64,000 nucleotides of DNA from Mesobacillus harenae (GTDB taxonomy: Bacteria > Bacillota > Bacilli > Bacillales > Cytobacillaceae), in assembly GCF_013343715.1 (NCBI RefSeq), contig NZ_JABUNR010000002.1:310001-374000 (forward strand), given 5' to 3'. The first letter of the stretch is position 1; each line of letters starts with the position of its first letter. The translations under genes were made by a program, and so were the position numbers. The notes beneath the pieces are model-generated. The model was not told the DNA's origin. It worked only from the letters and a program-made list of their open reading frames with translations, and made no database searches. Positions 34,035 to 42,888 of this stretch are shown here, one piece after another.

Positions 34035-34544
34035 ATGAGAAAAACGCAAAAGCTGACGTTGACTGCTATGATGGTTGCGATCGGCACTCTAACAAGCCAT
34101 ATGTTTTATATCCCAGTTGGCTTCGCAAAGGTATTTCCCATGCAGCATCTCATCAATGTACTATCGGCGGTATTACTCGGGCCATACTACGCAGTAGCAC
34201 AGGCCCTTACCGTGTCTTTGCTTCGTAACATGATGGGAACAGGATCTTTGTTTGCATTCCCTGGCAGCATGATTGGTGCTTTATTGGCTTCCTTCGTTTA
34301 TTTAAAAACACGAAAGCTATATGCGGTCGCTCTTGGCGAGGTATTCGGAACAGGAATTTTGGGTGCAATTGCCTCTTACCCAATTGCCGTATTGCTCCTT
34401 GGACGTGAAGCTACACTGTTTGGTTTTCTTCCAGCCTTCTTGTTCAGCTCGTTAGCCGGCGCAAGCATCGGCTACATGGTCTTGGCCATATTGAATAAAA
34501 ACGCAGGACGAGTTCTGCAACAGAACAGCACTTACACCAAATAG
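34035..34544 (+). CDS. thiW: ECF transporter S component ThiW (thiamine-precursor uptake)
   Basis: 169 residues with five or six helices. TLTAMMVAIGTLTSHMFYIPVG, AKVFPMQHLINVLSAVLLGPYYA and GTGSLFAFPGSMIGALLASF, given in parts, are characteristic of ThiW. The family is the substrate-binding subunit of energy-coupling-factor transporters, proposed to import the thiazole moiety of thiamine. The ATG at 34035 has TGGAGGGA 7 bases before it. Its place behind a TPP riboswitch confirms the thiamine role. The shared EcfAA'T module is not in this window. Confidence 0.93.
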   Translation: MRKTQKLTLTAMMVAIGTLTSHMFYIPVGFAKVFPMQHLINVLSAVLLGPYYAVAQALTVSLLRNMMGTGSLFAFPGSMIGALLASFVYLKTRKLYAVALGEVFGTGILGAIASYPIAVLLLGREATLFGFLPAFLFSSLAGASIGYMVLAILNKNAGRVLQQNSTYTK

Positions 34545-34556
34545 CCTGGTAAATAT

Positions 34557-34575
34557 TTGGATGGTGCCTGTCACC
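34557..34575 (-). repeat. REP half-unit after thiW
   Basis: TTGGATGGTGCCTGTCACC, single reverse unit 13 bases after the thiW stop codon and before its terminator. Confidence 0.9.
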
Positions 34576-34587
34576 TAATTCAGCCAT

Positions 34588-34635
34588 AAAAGGACTGCGG
34601 AATGAAGCTTATCATCAATTCCGCAGTCCTTTTTG
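34588..34635. terminator. Bidirectional terminator between thiW and the dynamin-like operon
   Basis: Perfect 16-bp arms AAAAGGACTGCGGAAT and ATTCCGCAGTCCTTTT around a 14-base loop, with T runs in both reading directions. It ends rightward thiW and leftward transcription from the three-gene operon. Confidence 0.92.
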
Positions 34636-34653
34636 TTTTAATTCCCAATATAA

Positions 34654-34671
34654 TGGATGGTGCCTGTCACC
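34654..34671 (-). repeat. REP half-unit after the coiled-coil gene
   Basis: TGGATGGTGCCTGTCACC, reverse unit shortened by one base at its inner end, 23 bases from the stop of the leftward coiled-coil gene. Confidence 0.88.
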
Positions 34672-34694
34672 TGGAAATTTGTCACCACACAAGT

Positions 34695-35738
34695 TCACCA
34701 CACAAGGCTGGCTAGGAGGATGGCTTGGGCTATGGTGAGGCTGGTGATGAGCCATAGGGTTTGTTTGTGTTTTTTGTCGGTTTGGGTCTGTTGGCTGTTG
34801 ATTTTTTCTGATAGTAGCTGAAATTGCTCTTGTGCGGCAGTCGATTGCTGCTCTGCACTTGATATCGCCGTTTGCTGAAGGGCAAGCATCTGGTTTTCAA
34901 AAGATGCTTTCACGGAGTCGATGTCTTTCTGAAAGTCAGCAGTTATCTTGTTCATCACAGCAGCTTGTTGAGCTTCCACTTTCAGAACATCGACCCTCAA
35001 TCTTTCACTCGCTTTTTCAATACCCTCTCTGATCTGTTGCTCTGCTTCAGCCACCTTTTCATGTGTTATTCCAAAATGCTCAGTAACGCTGCTCTTTATA
35101 ATAGAAGAATCTTCCCATGCAGCTTTTTTCAACATCTCAAAGCCTTTTTGCTGTGACCCTTCAAGTAATTCGGCTGCATTAGCCAACTGTTCCTTTATAC
35201 TTTGCGCCTTCAATTGAAAAAGAGCAGACTGCTCTCCCAGTGATTCCTGAAATTTTTCGAAAAACTGCTGCTGTTCTTTTAGATAGCTTTCATCAAAGGC
35301 TTCCCCCGCCTCTTTTTGTTCAGCTAAAAAGGCCTGCCATTGCTCAAGCTGTGCTTGTTTCGATTCCTCCAGCTGCGAAAAGATATGCTGAAAATTGGCT
35401 TGCAGGGTCATAAAGTTTTCAATAATCCCATAAAGCTCCTCCTCCCGAGCCTGGAAGCTTTTCTCAATATTGAAGAGAGAGTCTCTAACAGATTCATCTA
35501 TTTTCAATAAAAGCTTATCAACCGCCTTATTCACTTCAGTTTCCACAAGGACTGGCAGGCGCTCTACCGTCAGGGTCATCCCCTGAACCCTGTTGATCGC
35601 ATCAGCATACTTTTCATCCAAATGGGTAGTATGGCTGTCAAGCTTTGATCTCAAATCGCTATAGAACAGTTCGTCATTTATTGATTTTAATGATTTAATT
35701 GCTTCATCATATACCTTGTTGACTTGTGACGGATCCAT
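34695..35738 (-). CDS. Coiled-coil, C-terminally membrane-anchored protein of the dynamin-like operon
   Basis: 347 residues that I do not recognise. Almost the whole chain is helical and rich in Gln, Glu, Lys and Ala with heptad spacing (about residues 25-325), and it ends with one hydrophobic helix (LWLITSLTIAQAILLASLVW), suggesting a tail anchor. The ATG at 35738 has AGAAAGGA upstream and overlaps the stop of the preceding GTPase by 32 bases, so the two are tightly coupled. It could tether or scaffold the GTPases at the membrane. That role is inferred from context only. Confidence 0.75.
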   Translation of the reverse strand: MDPSQVNKVYDEAIKSLKSINDELFYSDLRSKLDSHTTHLDEKYADAINRVQGMTLTVERLPVLVETEVNKAVDKLLLKIDESVRDSLFNIEKSFQAREEELYGIIENFMTLQANFQHIFSQLEESKQAQLEQWQAFLAEQKEAGEAFDESYLKEQQQFFEKFQESLGEQSALFQLKAQSIKEQLANAAELLEGSQQKGFEMLKKAAWEDSSIIKSSVTEHFGITHEKVAEAEQQIREGIEKASERLRVDVLKVEAQQAAVMNKITADFQKDIDSVKASFENQMLALQQTAISSAEQQSTAAQEQFQLLSEKINSQQTQTDKKHKQTLWLITSLTIAQAILLASLVW

Positions 35739-37626
35739 CTTCAGTAATCCTTTCTGCATCCGCTGTGATGATGTTCCAATACTGATGATAGGCCCATTTT
35801 TCAAGCGGGCTTGTCTGTTTGGAAAATAGCTTATCTTGAATCGCCTTTATTTCATTCACAAAAGCTGCTTTTAAGTATAAGTTTAGCTCCTTTGAACGCT
35901 GAATATCATGCTCCCACTCTATTCGGGCCTTTTCAATCGCCAATTCAATCTTGGTTATAGATTTTTCACAAGATTCAATCCTTCTTTCGAGGGTTTCCCG
36001 TGATTCCTCAAGTAAGGCGATGCTCATTTCAATGCTGCTTATTTTTTGCCGAAAAGACTTTTTCATCGCCTGTTTCTGCCTTTTTATCGCCCTATTAGTC
36101 TTTTGTAAGGTTTCCACACTAGCTTCTTCTAAAGCATCCGAACAGGAGTCCAAATCCCTGTTAAAAGAAGATTGCCGGAAGTACTTACTGATCACATAAT
36201 CGGCATCAAAATGAACTGTCTTTTCAGCAAACTGAAAATCGATCGGGCTGAACGGCAAAGCATATTCATCCATTAAAACGTGCACCTCAAGGTTCCAAAG
36301 GTTAACAGCTGTTCGGTACTCTTTTTCAAGCTGGCCTAAAGCATAATAAAAATCACTTTTTAATGAATCAGCCGATCTTTCTTTGCCGCTTCTCTCAGTC
36401 CAGCCCGGTATGTATCCTGAAGGGGGCTGCTGAAAGGACAGCCCTTCGATCATCTCTTCCACTTCATTAACCCGTTTTATTTTTTCAGTTTGGTTTTCAA
36501 TTTTAATGCACAGAGCTTTAAGCGACCGAGAAAGCCCCTCCAATTCTGCCTTATCATCATTTTTCTTTGCAGACAGCCGCTCATAATTCTCTTTTTTCTT
36601 TTTTTGAAGCAAGCTTTCCATATTCTTAAGAGCTTTTATTTCATATTCGGGTGTATAAATTGAGCTTAGGTCTTCAGCCAGCCGTAAAAAAAGCTCGTCC
36701 ATCCAGGGAGAAGCAATATCATAAAGCTCTGGATCACTCTGTTTAATCTGGGCCCATGTATCGCCAAAATCAAGCGGGTACACCTTTGCCTTCGCTGCGG
36801 TTCCTTCAACATGGCGATATAATTCTCCTGAAAAAAAGCCCTGCAGTTCCGAAGCCGATGATAGTTTCCCGCTTCGGATCTGGTCTTTTACAGATGCACT
36901 AGACAGCGCTTTGGAAAGGACAATCGTAAACTGATGTGGGAGCCACATCCAATCTGATACATGCTCCCTTTTAATCTGCGATAAAGCCACTACTTGACTA
37001 GCATTTTCCATCACAATGCACATGCTGCAATGGGGGAGATATTCTTCGAGGCAGCGGTCAACATGATCAACTTCACGCTCTTCCCTGCTGTCATCTCCAG
37101 GTAAATCTAAAACTTCAATCGTTTGCTTGCGCCTCACAAGCTCATCCTGCTGAAAAAATGCTTTTGAAATCTGTATCGTCAATGGCCTTGTATCCTTGAC
37201 ATGCCCTCGTTCCACTTCATCACGGATTATACCCATCCACGTCTCGAGCTCCTCTAAGGAAGAACAGATCTCCTTAGTCCCATCTGGCCGAAATACATAA
37301 AATAAATCATCACAGGATGGCTGATACAAGGTGCTTGTGACGGTTGCCGAGTTTCCATAGCGCCGTCTACCGCGAAGAGCTTTTGAGAAAGGGATGATCA
37401 CTTCTTCCCTAAGCCCGAGCAATTTTAGGATTAAGGTTGTTTTCCCTACCTGTGTTGGCCCATAAATTCCAATTAGAACCCGGCCCTTTTTCCGGCCTGT
37501 TTCCTTTAACCGTAAGAAACCTTTCCGGAACTCTTGCGCCCCGCGGCGTGTCCAATCCCAGCGTTCCTTTTCCAGCTTAGAGAGTAAGGACTGCACGGTC
37601 GTAAACCAGCTTGTGTAGCTGTCCAT
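35707..37626 (-). CDS. Dynamin-like large P-loop GTPase 2
   Basis: 639 residues. The GTPase region has Walker A GPTQVGKTT (56-64), a switch-I-like GNSATVT (91-97) and the G3 motif DLPG (174-177). Long helical parts follow (about 355-430 and 535-620) with many Lys and Glu, which fits the stalk of a dynamin-like protein. No clear G4 TKxD motif was found. The ATG at 37626 is chosen because earlier codons in this frame lie wholly within the first GTPase gene. It overlaps that gene by 50 bases and the coiled-coil gene by 32. The family is inferred from architecture; the function is unknown. Confidence 0.75.
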   Translation of the reverse strand: MDSYTSWFTTVQSLLSKLEKERWDWTRRGAQEFRKGFLRLKETGRKKGRVLIGIYGPTQVGKTTLILKLLGLREEVIIPFSKALRGRRRYGNSATVTSTLYQPSCDDLFYVFRPDGTKEICSSLEELETWMGIIRDEVERGHVKDTRPLTIQISKAFFQQDELVRRKQTIEVLDLPGDDSREEREVDHVDRCLEEYLPHCSMCIVMENASQVVALSQIKREHVSDWMWLPHQFTIVLSKALSSASVKDQIRSGKLSSASELQGFFSGELYRHVEGTAAKAKVYPLDFGDTWAQIKQSDPELYDIASPWMDELFLRLAEDLSSIYTPEYEIKALKNMESLLQKKKKENYERLSAKKNDDKAELEGLSRSLKALCIKIENQTEKIKRVNEVEEMIEGLSFQQPPSGYIPGWTERSGKERSADSLKSDFYYALGQLEKEYRTAVNLWNLEVHVLMDEYALPFSPIDFQFAEKTVHFDADYVISKYFRQSSFNRDLDSCSDALEEASVETLQKTNRAIKRQKQAMKKSFRQKISSIEMSIALLEESRETLERRIESCEKSITKIELAIEKARIEWEHDIQRSKELNLYLKAAFVNEIKAIQDKLFSKQTSPLEKWAYHQYWNIITADAERITEDGSVTSQQGI

Positions 37627-39796
37627 TCGTATTTCTAATATGGCGCAGGCTGTACTGGAGTTTTTCCAGCTTTCCAAAGTCATCAAACAGCCCTTTTTCT
37701 TCCTGATGCTTTTCCAGCAGCTGTTCCCCCATTTTTTCAAAAACCAGCTGAAGCGCTGAAATGAACGACTGGGTCTGGATTTCAGGCAGCTGGTCGAGCG
37801 CTCTGTGTCCGGCCTGGGCAAGCTGCAGCTGACGCTGATTCGTTTCATGTACGGCTTTTTGCACGGCGTTTATTCCGTATGCAAACGCAAAGGCCCCGCC
37901 GATTATACCAATCAATTGAACCGGAGTCAGCGCTATGCCTAAGGCACTTAGAGCTGAAGCTGCATTAATCAGCAGGTTTGCCTCCCCATCAATAGCAACA
38001 TCCAGTCCAAGAATAAGCGGGATGCTTTTTAACAAAGTTGGCGCCAGCTTTGCCAGCTTATCAACATGGCCTGTGAACGCCTCTGAGTCCTTCATCGTTT
38101 TGTCTAAAGGATTCCCTTCGAAGGTTTTATTTAAAAAGAACTTCTCCCAATCATCACCCTCAAGTGATCTCTTCTCCAGCAACGGCTGCGCTACAAGCGC
38201 CTGCCTGCAGAGCATCGTACCCATCAAGGTCATGACCTTCAAGTCATCCCTTTCTAATGACACAAGCTGCCCTTCCTGCTCTTTCATGAAAAATTGATCG
38301 ATCCTTTTTAGTGACGTGTTTTGGCTTACGGCTGGATTTTTCATTTCACTTCTGCGTTTTACCTCTTTTAAAGGAGGAACGGAAAGTGTTTCAGGAGCAG
38401 TTTTTTCGGCAAGAGGTTGAATCTTCATTACCCGCCTTGTTCCTGCCTGCCGTACCGGATCGTCTTCAAATGACAGGTTCAACCTTTTGGATTGGTCATC
38501 AATGTGGTTTGTGGTTACATCAATAATATCCCATTCAGGGGACTGCGAACCTGCTTCCATCCAGGCCTCCTTAATGGCTTCCTCCAATTTTTCCTGCTGC
38601 TCAAGGGCTTTGGCACTGAATTTAGAAGTGAGATTCTGCCAAAAACCTGTATTGTCTTTTACGTACTGATTAAAATTGGTTCTAGCATCCTTCAAGCGTT
38701 CTTGGAGCTTACCCTTCATATCTCTTTCCAGCTGGGACAACAGGTGTTTGTAAAAAAGCTCAAACTGTTCCAGTGTCCGCTGCGGGCTGGACTGCCCATT
38801 ATTTTCTATCAAATAATTATCTTCTTGCTTCTGAAGCATCGCGCTGATTTCATCAGCGGCCCGTCTCACATCCATGCAAAGCTCATCAATCATGGCCAAC
38901 TGCTTTTTCTGGCCCTCATCAGAAATATAACTATATTTTTGAATCGAGGAAATGAATTGCCGCTGCCACTCATCATTTTGCTCGTTATCAGGATAAACAC
39001 CGCTAACCAGAACCCGATTTGCTTCAGTCGGATGGATTGCAAAATCTTCAGCCACCTGCTGGCGAATCTCTTCATTTTGTTCCGAGTTTTCATCGCCGCG
39101 CGATAGAACAAAAATCGGCTTCACTTCTGTATATAAGTCCTTTACCAGCTGAAGCATGTCCACAGTGGATTTACGGGCGTATGTATCTTTCTTAAAAACG
39201 ACGACACTTGATGTAGAAAGATACAGCAAGTGAGTGAGAAGCTGCTGGGACCGGCCAGTTTGGTCCCTTTCAAACCCTGGCAGCAAGGCAAGGGACTTTT
39301 TCTCATCAAAAAAGTATTTGTTCGGCACTTTAAGCTCAAGCCAAATATGTTCGTCAGAAGGGTTTAATGCGACCTCCTTAAATTTTCTATCGTCAATCGC
39401 TTCGTTGGCAAGGTGAAAACCTTTTTCCTGATCGAATTTGGAAACATACAGATAGCCCTGTGGTTGTTCCACGGCGCTTTCCGTAATTAGGACAGGGATC
39501 TGTTCGCCCCTGCTTTCGTTTTCTGGCAAGAACCGATCATCCAAATCGTACAGCCTTTTGACAATCGTTGTCTTCCCCGCACCTTGAAGGCCTGTAACGG
39601 CAAGAATTGACCGTTCCTGAGTAACAGAGGCAAGAGCAAGTTTATTATGTATTCGGATCATTTCTGCAAAAAGCTTTTCTCCCTTTTCGGAGTCAAACAG
39701 TTCCATAGAAGTACCTTTTAATTCACCGAGCAGCAACCTCCACCGGTTACGAAGCTCAGCTGTTAATAACGCAACTGACGCTGTTGCTTCACTCAT
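37577..39796 (-). CDS. Dynamin-like large P-loop GTPase 1 with membrane segment
   Basis: 739 residues. Walker A is GLQGAGKTT (69-77). A G3-like LLPGFERD (171-178) lacks the usual Asp before Pro-Gly, and VLSRGDE takes the G4 place. A helical middle region follows. Residues about 584-645 are strongly hydrophobic (LLKSIPLILGLDVA ... IGIIGGAFAFAYGI) and could insert in the membrane, as in the paddle of bacterial dynamin-like proteins. The start at 39796 is preferred over the GTG at 39808, which abuts GAAAGG. It is the first gene of a three-gene overlapping operon. Defence or membrane-repair roles are known for related pairs, but this is inference here. Confidence 0.75.
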   Translation of the reverse strand: MSEATASVALLTAELRNRWRLLLGELKGTSMELFDSEKGEKLFAEMIRIHNKLALASVTQERSILAVTGLQGAGKTTIVKRLYDLDDRFLPENESRGEQIPVLITESAVEQPQGYLYVSKFDQEKGFHLANEAIDDRKFKEVALNPSDEHIWLELKVPNKYFFDEKKSLALLPGFERDQTGRSQQLLTHLLYLSTSSVVVFKKDTYARKSTVDMLQLVKDLYTEVKPIFVLSRGDENSEQNEEIRQQVAEDFAIHPTEANRVLVSGVYPDNEQNDEWQRQFISSIQKYSYISDEGQKKQLAMIDELCMDVRRAADEISAMLQKQEDNYLIENNGQSSPQRTLEQFELFYKHLLSQLERDMKGKLQERLKDARTNFNQYVKDNTGFWQNLTSKFSAKALEQQEKLEEAIKEAWMEAGSQSPEWDIIDVTTNHIDDQSKRLNLSFEDDPVRQAGTRRVMKIQPLAEKTAPETLSVPPLKEVKRRSEMKNPAVSQNTSLKRIDQFFMKEQEGQLVSLERDDLKVMTLMGTMLCRQALVAQPLLEKRSLEGDDWEKFFLNKTFEGNPLDKTMKDSEAFTGHVDKLAKLAPTLLKSIPLILGLDVAIDGEANLLINAASALSALGIALTPVQLIGIIGGAFAFAYGINAVQKAVHETNQRQLQLAQAGHRALDQLPEIQTQSFISALQLVFEKMGEQLLEKHQEEKGLFDDFGKLEKLQYSLRHIRNTNGQLHKLVYDRAVLTL

Positions 39797-39883
39797 CTCG
39801 CCTACCACCCTTTCAATCTAGTTGATAAAAACTACCTATTCCCATCATACTATGATTTAACAATATTTGGGCAGCAAATTTGG

Positions 39884-39925
39884 GGTGACAGGCACCATCC
39901 AGTTTCCTGGGTGGTGCCTGTCACC
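39884..39925. repeat. REP-like palindrome, paired, one arm mismatch
   Basis: Hairpin as in the reference copy, but the right arm reads CTGGGTGG where the left arm has CCATCCAG, giving one G-T wobble. It sits in the divergent region upstream of the dynamin-like operon. Confidence 0.93.
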
Positions 39926-40089
39926 TTTATACTTAAAAACTACTAATATCATCAAAAAACTCTTATAATCTCCAACACTAATGACTATTATCCTAATAAG
40001 GACAAAGCTTCTTGTAATTTTCTGGTGAATAACTAGAAAGACTAGGGACAAAACAGTAGCAATTACCTAATAAAAACTCTTCCAATTAC

Positions 40090-40108
40090 CTGGATGGTGC
40101 CTGTCACC
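40090..40108 (-). repeat. REP half-unit upstream of the secreted hydrolase
   Basis: CTGGATGGTGCCTGTCACC without mismatch, 174 bases before the hydrolase start. A decayed GTGTCACC follows at 40114. Confidence 0.9.
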
Positions 40109-40281
40109 TGGAAAGTGTCACCTAAATGTCCCGGAAAAGTCTATTTTAAAGCCTGCGGCATGCTTAGTAATACCTATTTTTCTTGTCAGTTTAACAAGGT
40201 TTTTTGGTTACTATTGCTCTTGTATAAGTTGTCTGAATATTACATCATTTAAGATAATACTAAATGAGGAGGTAATATATT

Positions 40282-41592
40282 TTGAAAAAATCGTTTCTAG
40301 CATTTTCTTTAGGAGCTGCATTAATTTTTACAGCTTCTGCAGGTTCAGCCGCTCCCCCAGCCAGCAAGGCCACTGGTCAGAAGGCACAGAACCAATCTAC
40401 CATTCCGTACTATGTTGATGAATCTAAATTGCCATTTGAAAGTTTGGAAGGTTATAAGACAGACAGGTATTGGGGGGTACATAAGGGGGCTGGGTATCGT
40501 ATTGAAGTTCCAAAAAACTGGAACGGCGAGCTTGTCCTTTATGCGCATGGGTATAACGGGACAGGCTTGGAGTTGACTTTTGCAAATGGCCCGGCTAAAA
40601 TCAGAGAACATTTATTAAAAAACGGCTATGCTTGGGCTGCCTCAACTTACAGCACCAATGGTTATGATGTAGCACAAGGTGTGAAGGACACTCATGCACT
40701 TGGTTCACTATTTAATGGAAAGGTAGGAAAGCCATCACGCACATACGTTACTGGACACTCTATGGGAGGCCACATCACAGCTGTGCTTGCCGAACAATAC
40801 AGTAATTCGTATGACGGTGCGCTTCCTATGTGCGGGGTAACCGGAGATACCGAGCTGTTTGATTTCTTTACTGATTTTAACCTTGTAGCTCAGTCACTTG
40901 CCGGGATAGCTAAGGATGATCAGAAGTCCATTTCAGATGGAGAGTATATAACAGAAACAGTTCCACTAATTAAGTCCAAGCTCGGTATTGATGGTACGCT
41001 CACTGCAGAGGGTGAAAGGTTGAAAGCGGTTACAATGAACCTGACCGGTGGTGATCGACCATTATTTGATACGGCTTTTAATACCTGGAAGAACTTCCTA
41101 CTAGGCCAACTGACTATAAACAATAGGTATGGAGTAGCTGCTGGAAATGTAGTCAATACAACTGACTCAGTTTATCAATTTGACGGGGATATGAGCAGTA
41201 TCTCATTGGAGGAACAAGCCCTAAATGACGCCGTTCTGCGTGTTACTAGTGACCCGCAAACAAAACAGCAAGGTTTAACGGGCATTCCCAAAGTGAACGG
41301 AACTCACAAAATTCCGATGGTTTCTTTGCATAATATCGGTGATTTGTTCGTACCATTTCATATGCAGCAGCTTCATGCAAAAAGAGCAGCGGCAAATGGC
41401 AATGAAGATTTGTTAGTGACGAGGGTAACCAGAGCTGTTGGCCATTGTGGATTTACCCCTAAAGAGGAAACTGAAGGCTTTGACGCTCTTGTAAAATGGG
41501 TTGAAGAAGGAAAAAAGCCTGAGGGTGATGACATTTTAAATCCCGAGGCAGTAGCCGAAGATACGTTTGGAACAAAGTTTACAAGACGGTAA
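40282..41592 (+). CDS. Secreted alpha/beta hydrolase
   Basis: 436 residues. A Sec signal peptide (MKKSFLAFSLGAALIFTASA, cleavage near GSAAP) precedes an alpha/beta-hydrolase domain. The oxyanion region is LYAHGYNGTG, the nucleophile Ser lies in TGHSMGGH (about residue 161), the acid is probably Asp in NIGDLFVPF, and the His is in VGHCGFTP. The start is a TTG with GAGGAGGT 10 bases before it. It stands alone between REP copies. The esterase or peptidase substrate is unknown; the signal peptide places it outside the cell. Confidence 0.85.
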   Translation: MKKSFLAFSLGAALIFTASAGSAAPPASKATGQKAQNQSTIPYYVDESKLPFESLEGYKTDRYWGVHKGAGYRIEVPKNWNGELVLYAHGYNGTGLELTFANGPAKIREHLLKNGYAWAASTYSTNGYDVAQGVKDTHALGSLFNGKVGKPSRTYVTGHSMGGHITAVLAEQYSNSYDGALPMCGVTGDTELFDFFTDFNLVAQSLAGIAKDDQKSISDGEYITETVPLIKSKLGIDGTLTAEGERLKAVTMNLTGGDRPLFDTAFNTWKNFLLGQLTINNRYGVAAGNVVNTTDSVYQFDGDMSSISLEEQALNDAVLRVTSDPQTKQQGLTGIPKVNGTHKIPMVSLHNIGDLFVPFHMQQLHAKRAAANGNEDLLVTRVTRAVGHCGFTPKEETEGFDALVKWVEEGKKPEGDDILNPEAVAEDTFGTKFTRR

Positions 41593-41612
41593 TTAATTAT
41601 ATGGTTAGTAAA

Positions 41613-41666
41613 GGTGACAGTAAAGGTGACAGGCACCATCCAGAAAACTGGATGGTGCCTGTCACC
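41613..41666. repeat. REP-like palindrome, paired, with tandem duplicated start
   Basis: A perfect 42-bp hairpin with AAAA loop occupies 41625-41666. The first eight bases of the unit (GGTGACAG) are also present immediately before it at 41613-41620, as a partial direct duplication. It separates the convergent hydrolase and OsmC genes. Confidence 0.92.
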
Positions 41667-41687
41667 TGTTATATATTACCTTTTAAT

Positions 41688-42107
41688 TTATTCCACAGCC
41701 TCTTCGCCGTTTAGGATGAGGCGGAAGTTTACGCTGGATTTGAGTGAGTCGGAGACGGCGCAGTATTTTTCTTTGCCTAGGTTGATGGCTCGCCAGATTT
41801 TTTTGCTGTCGATGGTGCCATCAATTTTAAATGTGACAAGTATGGACGTGAAGCCTTTCGGAAGTTCTTCTTTCCTAGTCCCATCCGTTTCAATCTCAAG
41901 ACTTTCTACTTCGGAAAGGTATGGCCTAAGAATCATGGTCACGTCAATCCCAATGCATCCGGCTACGGACGCAAGAAGCATTTCTGTTGGAGTGACTCCC
42001 TTACTTTCTCCGCCATAAGCTTCTGTCGCATCCATGTTGATTTCATATCCAGAGGCACCAACTGCTGTAAACGCACGCTGTCCATGCCATTTCGTGTTTA
42101 CGATCAT
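41688..42107 (-). CDS. OsmC/YhfA-family peroxiredoxin-like protein
   Basis: 139 residues. It carries the two conserved cysteines of the OsmC fold, Cys51 in LLASVAGCIGIDV and Cys118 in EKYCAVSDSLK, and the TEAYGGESKGVTPTEMLLAS segment that builds the dimer site. OsmC proteins reduce organic hydroperoxides through these thiols, while the YhfA subgroup is less well understood. It sits downstream of the amino-acid ABC genes in the same direction but 30 bases apart, and may be cotranscribed. Confidence 0.87.
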   Translation of the reverse strand: MIVNTKWHGQRAFTAVGASGYEINMDATEAYGGESKGVTPTEMLLASVAGCIGIDVTMILRPYLSEVESLEIETDGTRKEELPKGFTSILVTFKIDGTIDSKKIWRAINLGKEKYCAVSDSLKSSVNFRLILNGEEAVE

Positions 42108-42136
42108 TGTCTTCCCTCCTTATCCAGGGTATCCTG

Positions 42137-42874
42137 CTATTTCTTTTTTAAAAATTTCTTGGCCCGGTCTGTTTCTGGGTTCGTAAAAAAGGCTTCTGGC
42201 TTCCCTTCTTCCACGATGACTCCATCTGCCATAAAAATAATCCGGTCCGCAACTTCGCGGGCAAATTGCATTTCATGTGTGACAACCGCCATCGTCATTC
42301 CGTCTTTAGCAAGCTCCTTAATGACCGCAAGCACCTCATCAACAAGCTCAGGATCCAGAGAGGAAGTTGGTTCATCGAAAAGCATGAGATCAGGCTCCAT
42401 TGCTAAGGCTCGTGCAATCGCAACCCTTTGCTGCTGGCCGCCCGACAATCGGGACGGATAGACATCCTTCTTTTCCAGCAAGCCTACTCTGGCAAGCAAG
42501 CTTTCTCCCTTTTCTACTGCCCGCTCCTTCGGCCACTTTTTTACAATCAGCAAAGCCTCAATCACATTTTGCAGAACGGTTTTATGAGGGTATAAATTGA
42601 ATTGTTGAAAGACCATGCCTGTATTTAAGCGGATTTGCCTTATACGTTTTGTACGCTCTTTTTTGCTTTGCTTTGCATCAACCAAGACCCCGCATACCTG
42701 CATGCTTCCGCCAGTCAGCTCCTCTAAACCGTTGAAACAACGGAGTAAAGTACTTTTACCAGAGCCGCTGGGCCCGAGAATGGCGACGACTTCTCCACTA
42801 TTTACTTGTACGTCTATTTCCTTTAGAACTTCCAGCTGCTGAAAGCTTTTTGATAGAGCAGTTGTTTTAATCAT
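42137..42874 (-). CDS. Polar amino acid ABC transporter ATP-binding protein (GlnQ type)
   Basis: 245 residues. Walker A is [12 protein letters not shown], the Q-loop [17 protein letters not shown] (typical of GlnQ-type ATPases), signature [16 protein letters not shown], and Walker [16 protein letters not shown], with the switch VTHEM. The ATG at 42874 has TGAGGA 6 bases upstream. The order receptor, permease, ATPase in the direction of transcription is standard for this import class. Confidence 0.93.
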   Translation of the reverse strand: MIKTTALSKSFQQLEVLKEIDVQVNSGEVVAILGPSGSGKSTLLRCFNGLEELTGGSMQVCGVLVDAKQSKKERTKRIRQIRLNTGMVFQQFNLYPHKTVLQNVIEALLIVKKWPKERAVEKGESLLARVGLLEKKDVYPSRLSGGQQQRVAIARALAMEPDLMLFDEPTSSLDPELVDEVLAVIKELAKDGMTMAVVTHEMQFAREVADRIIFMADGVIVEEGKPEAFFTNPETDRAKKFLKKK

Positions 42875-42888
42875 GTTCAATCCTCAAC

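Larger units (their letters stand above)
39797..40281. other. 485-base intergenic region between divergent genes
   Basis: Holds a paired REP (39884-39925), a REP half-unit (40090-40108), and the 5' regions of the dynamin-like operon and the secreted hydrolase. Between them the DNA is AT-rich, and I see no convincing small gene or other RNA. Confidence 0.6.

Noticed and set aside
38492-39106. 204-aa frame antisense to GTPase 1
   Set aside because: It lies wholly inside a 739-residue gene with clear motifs and has no ribosome site; it is a shadow of that gene.
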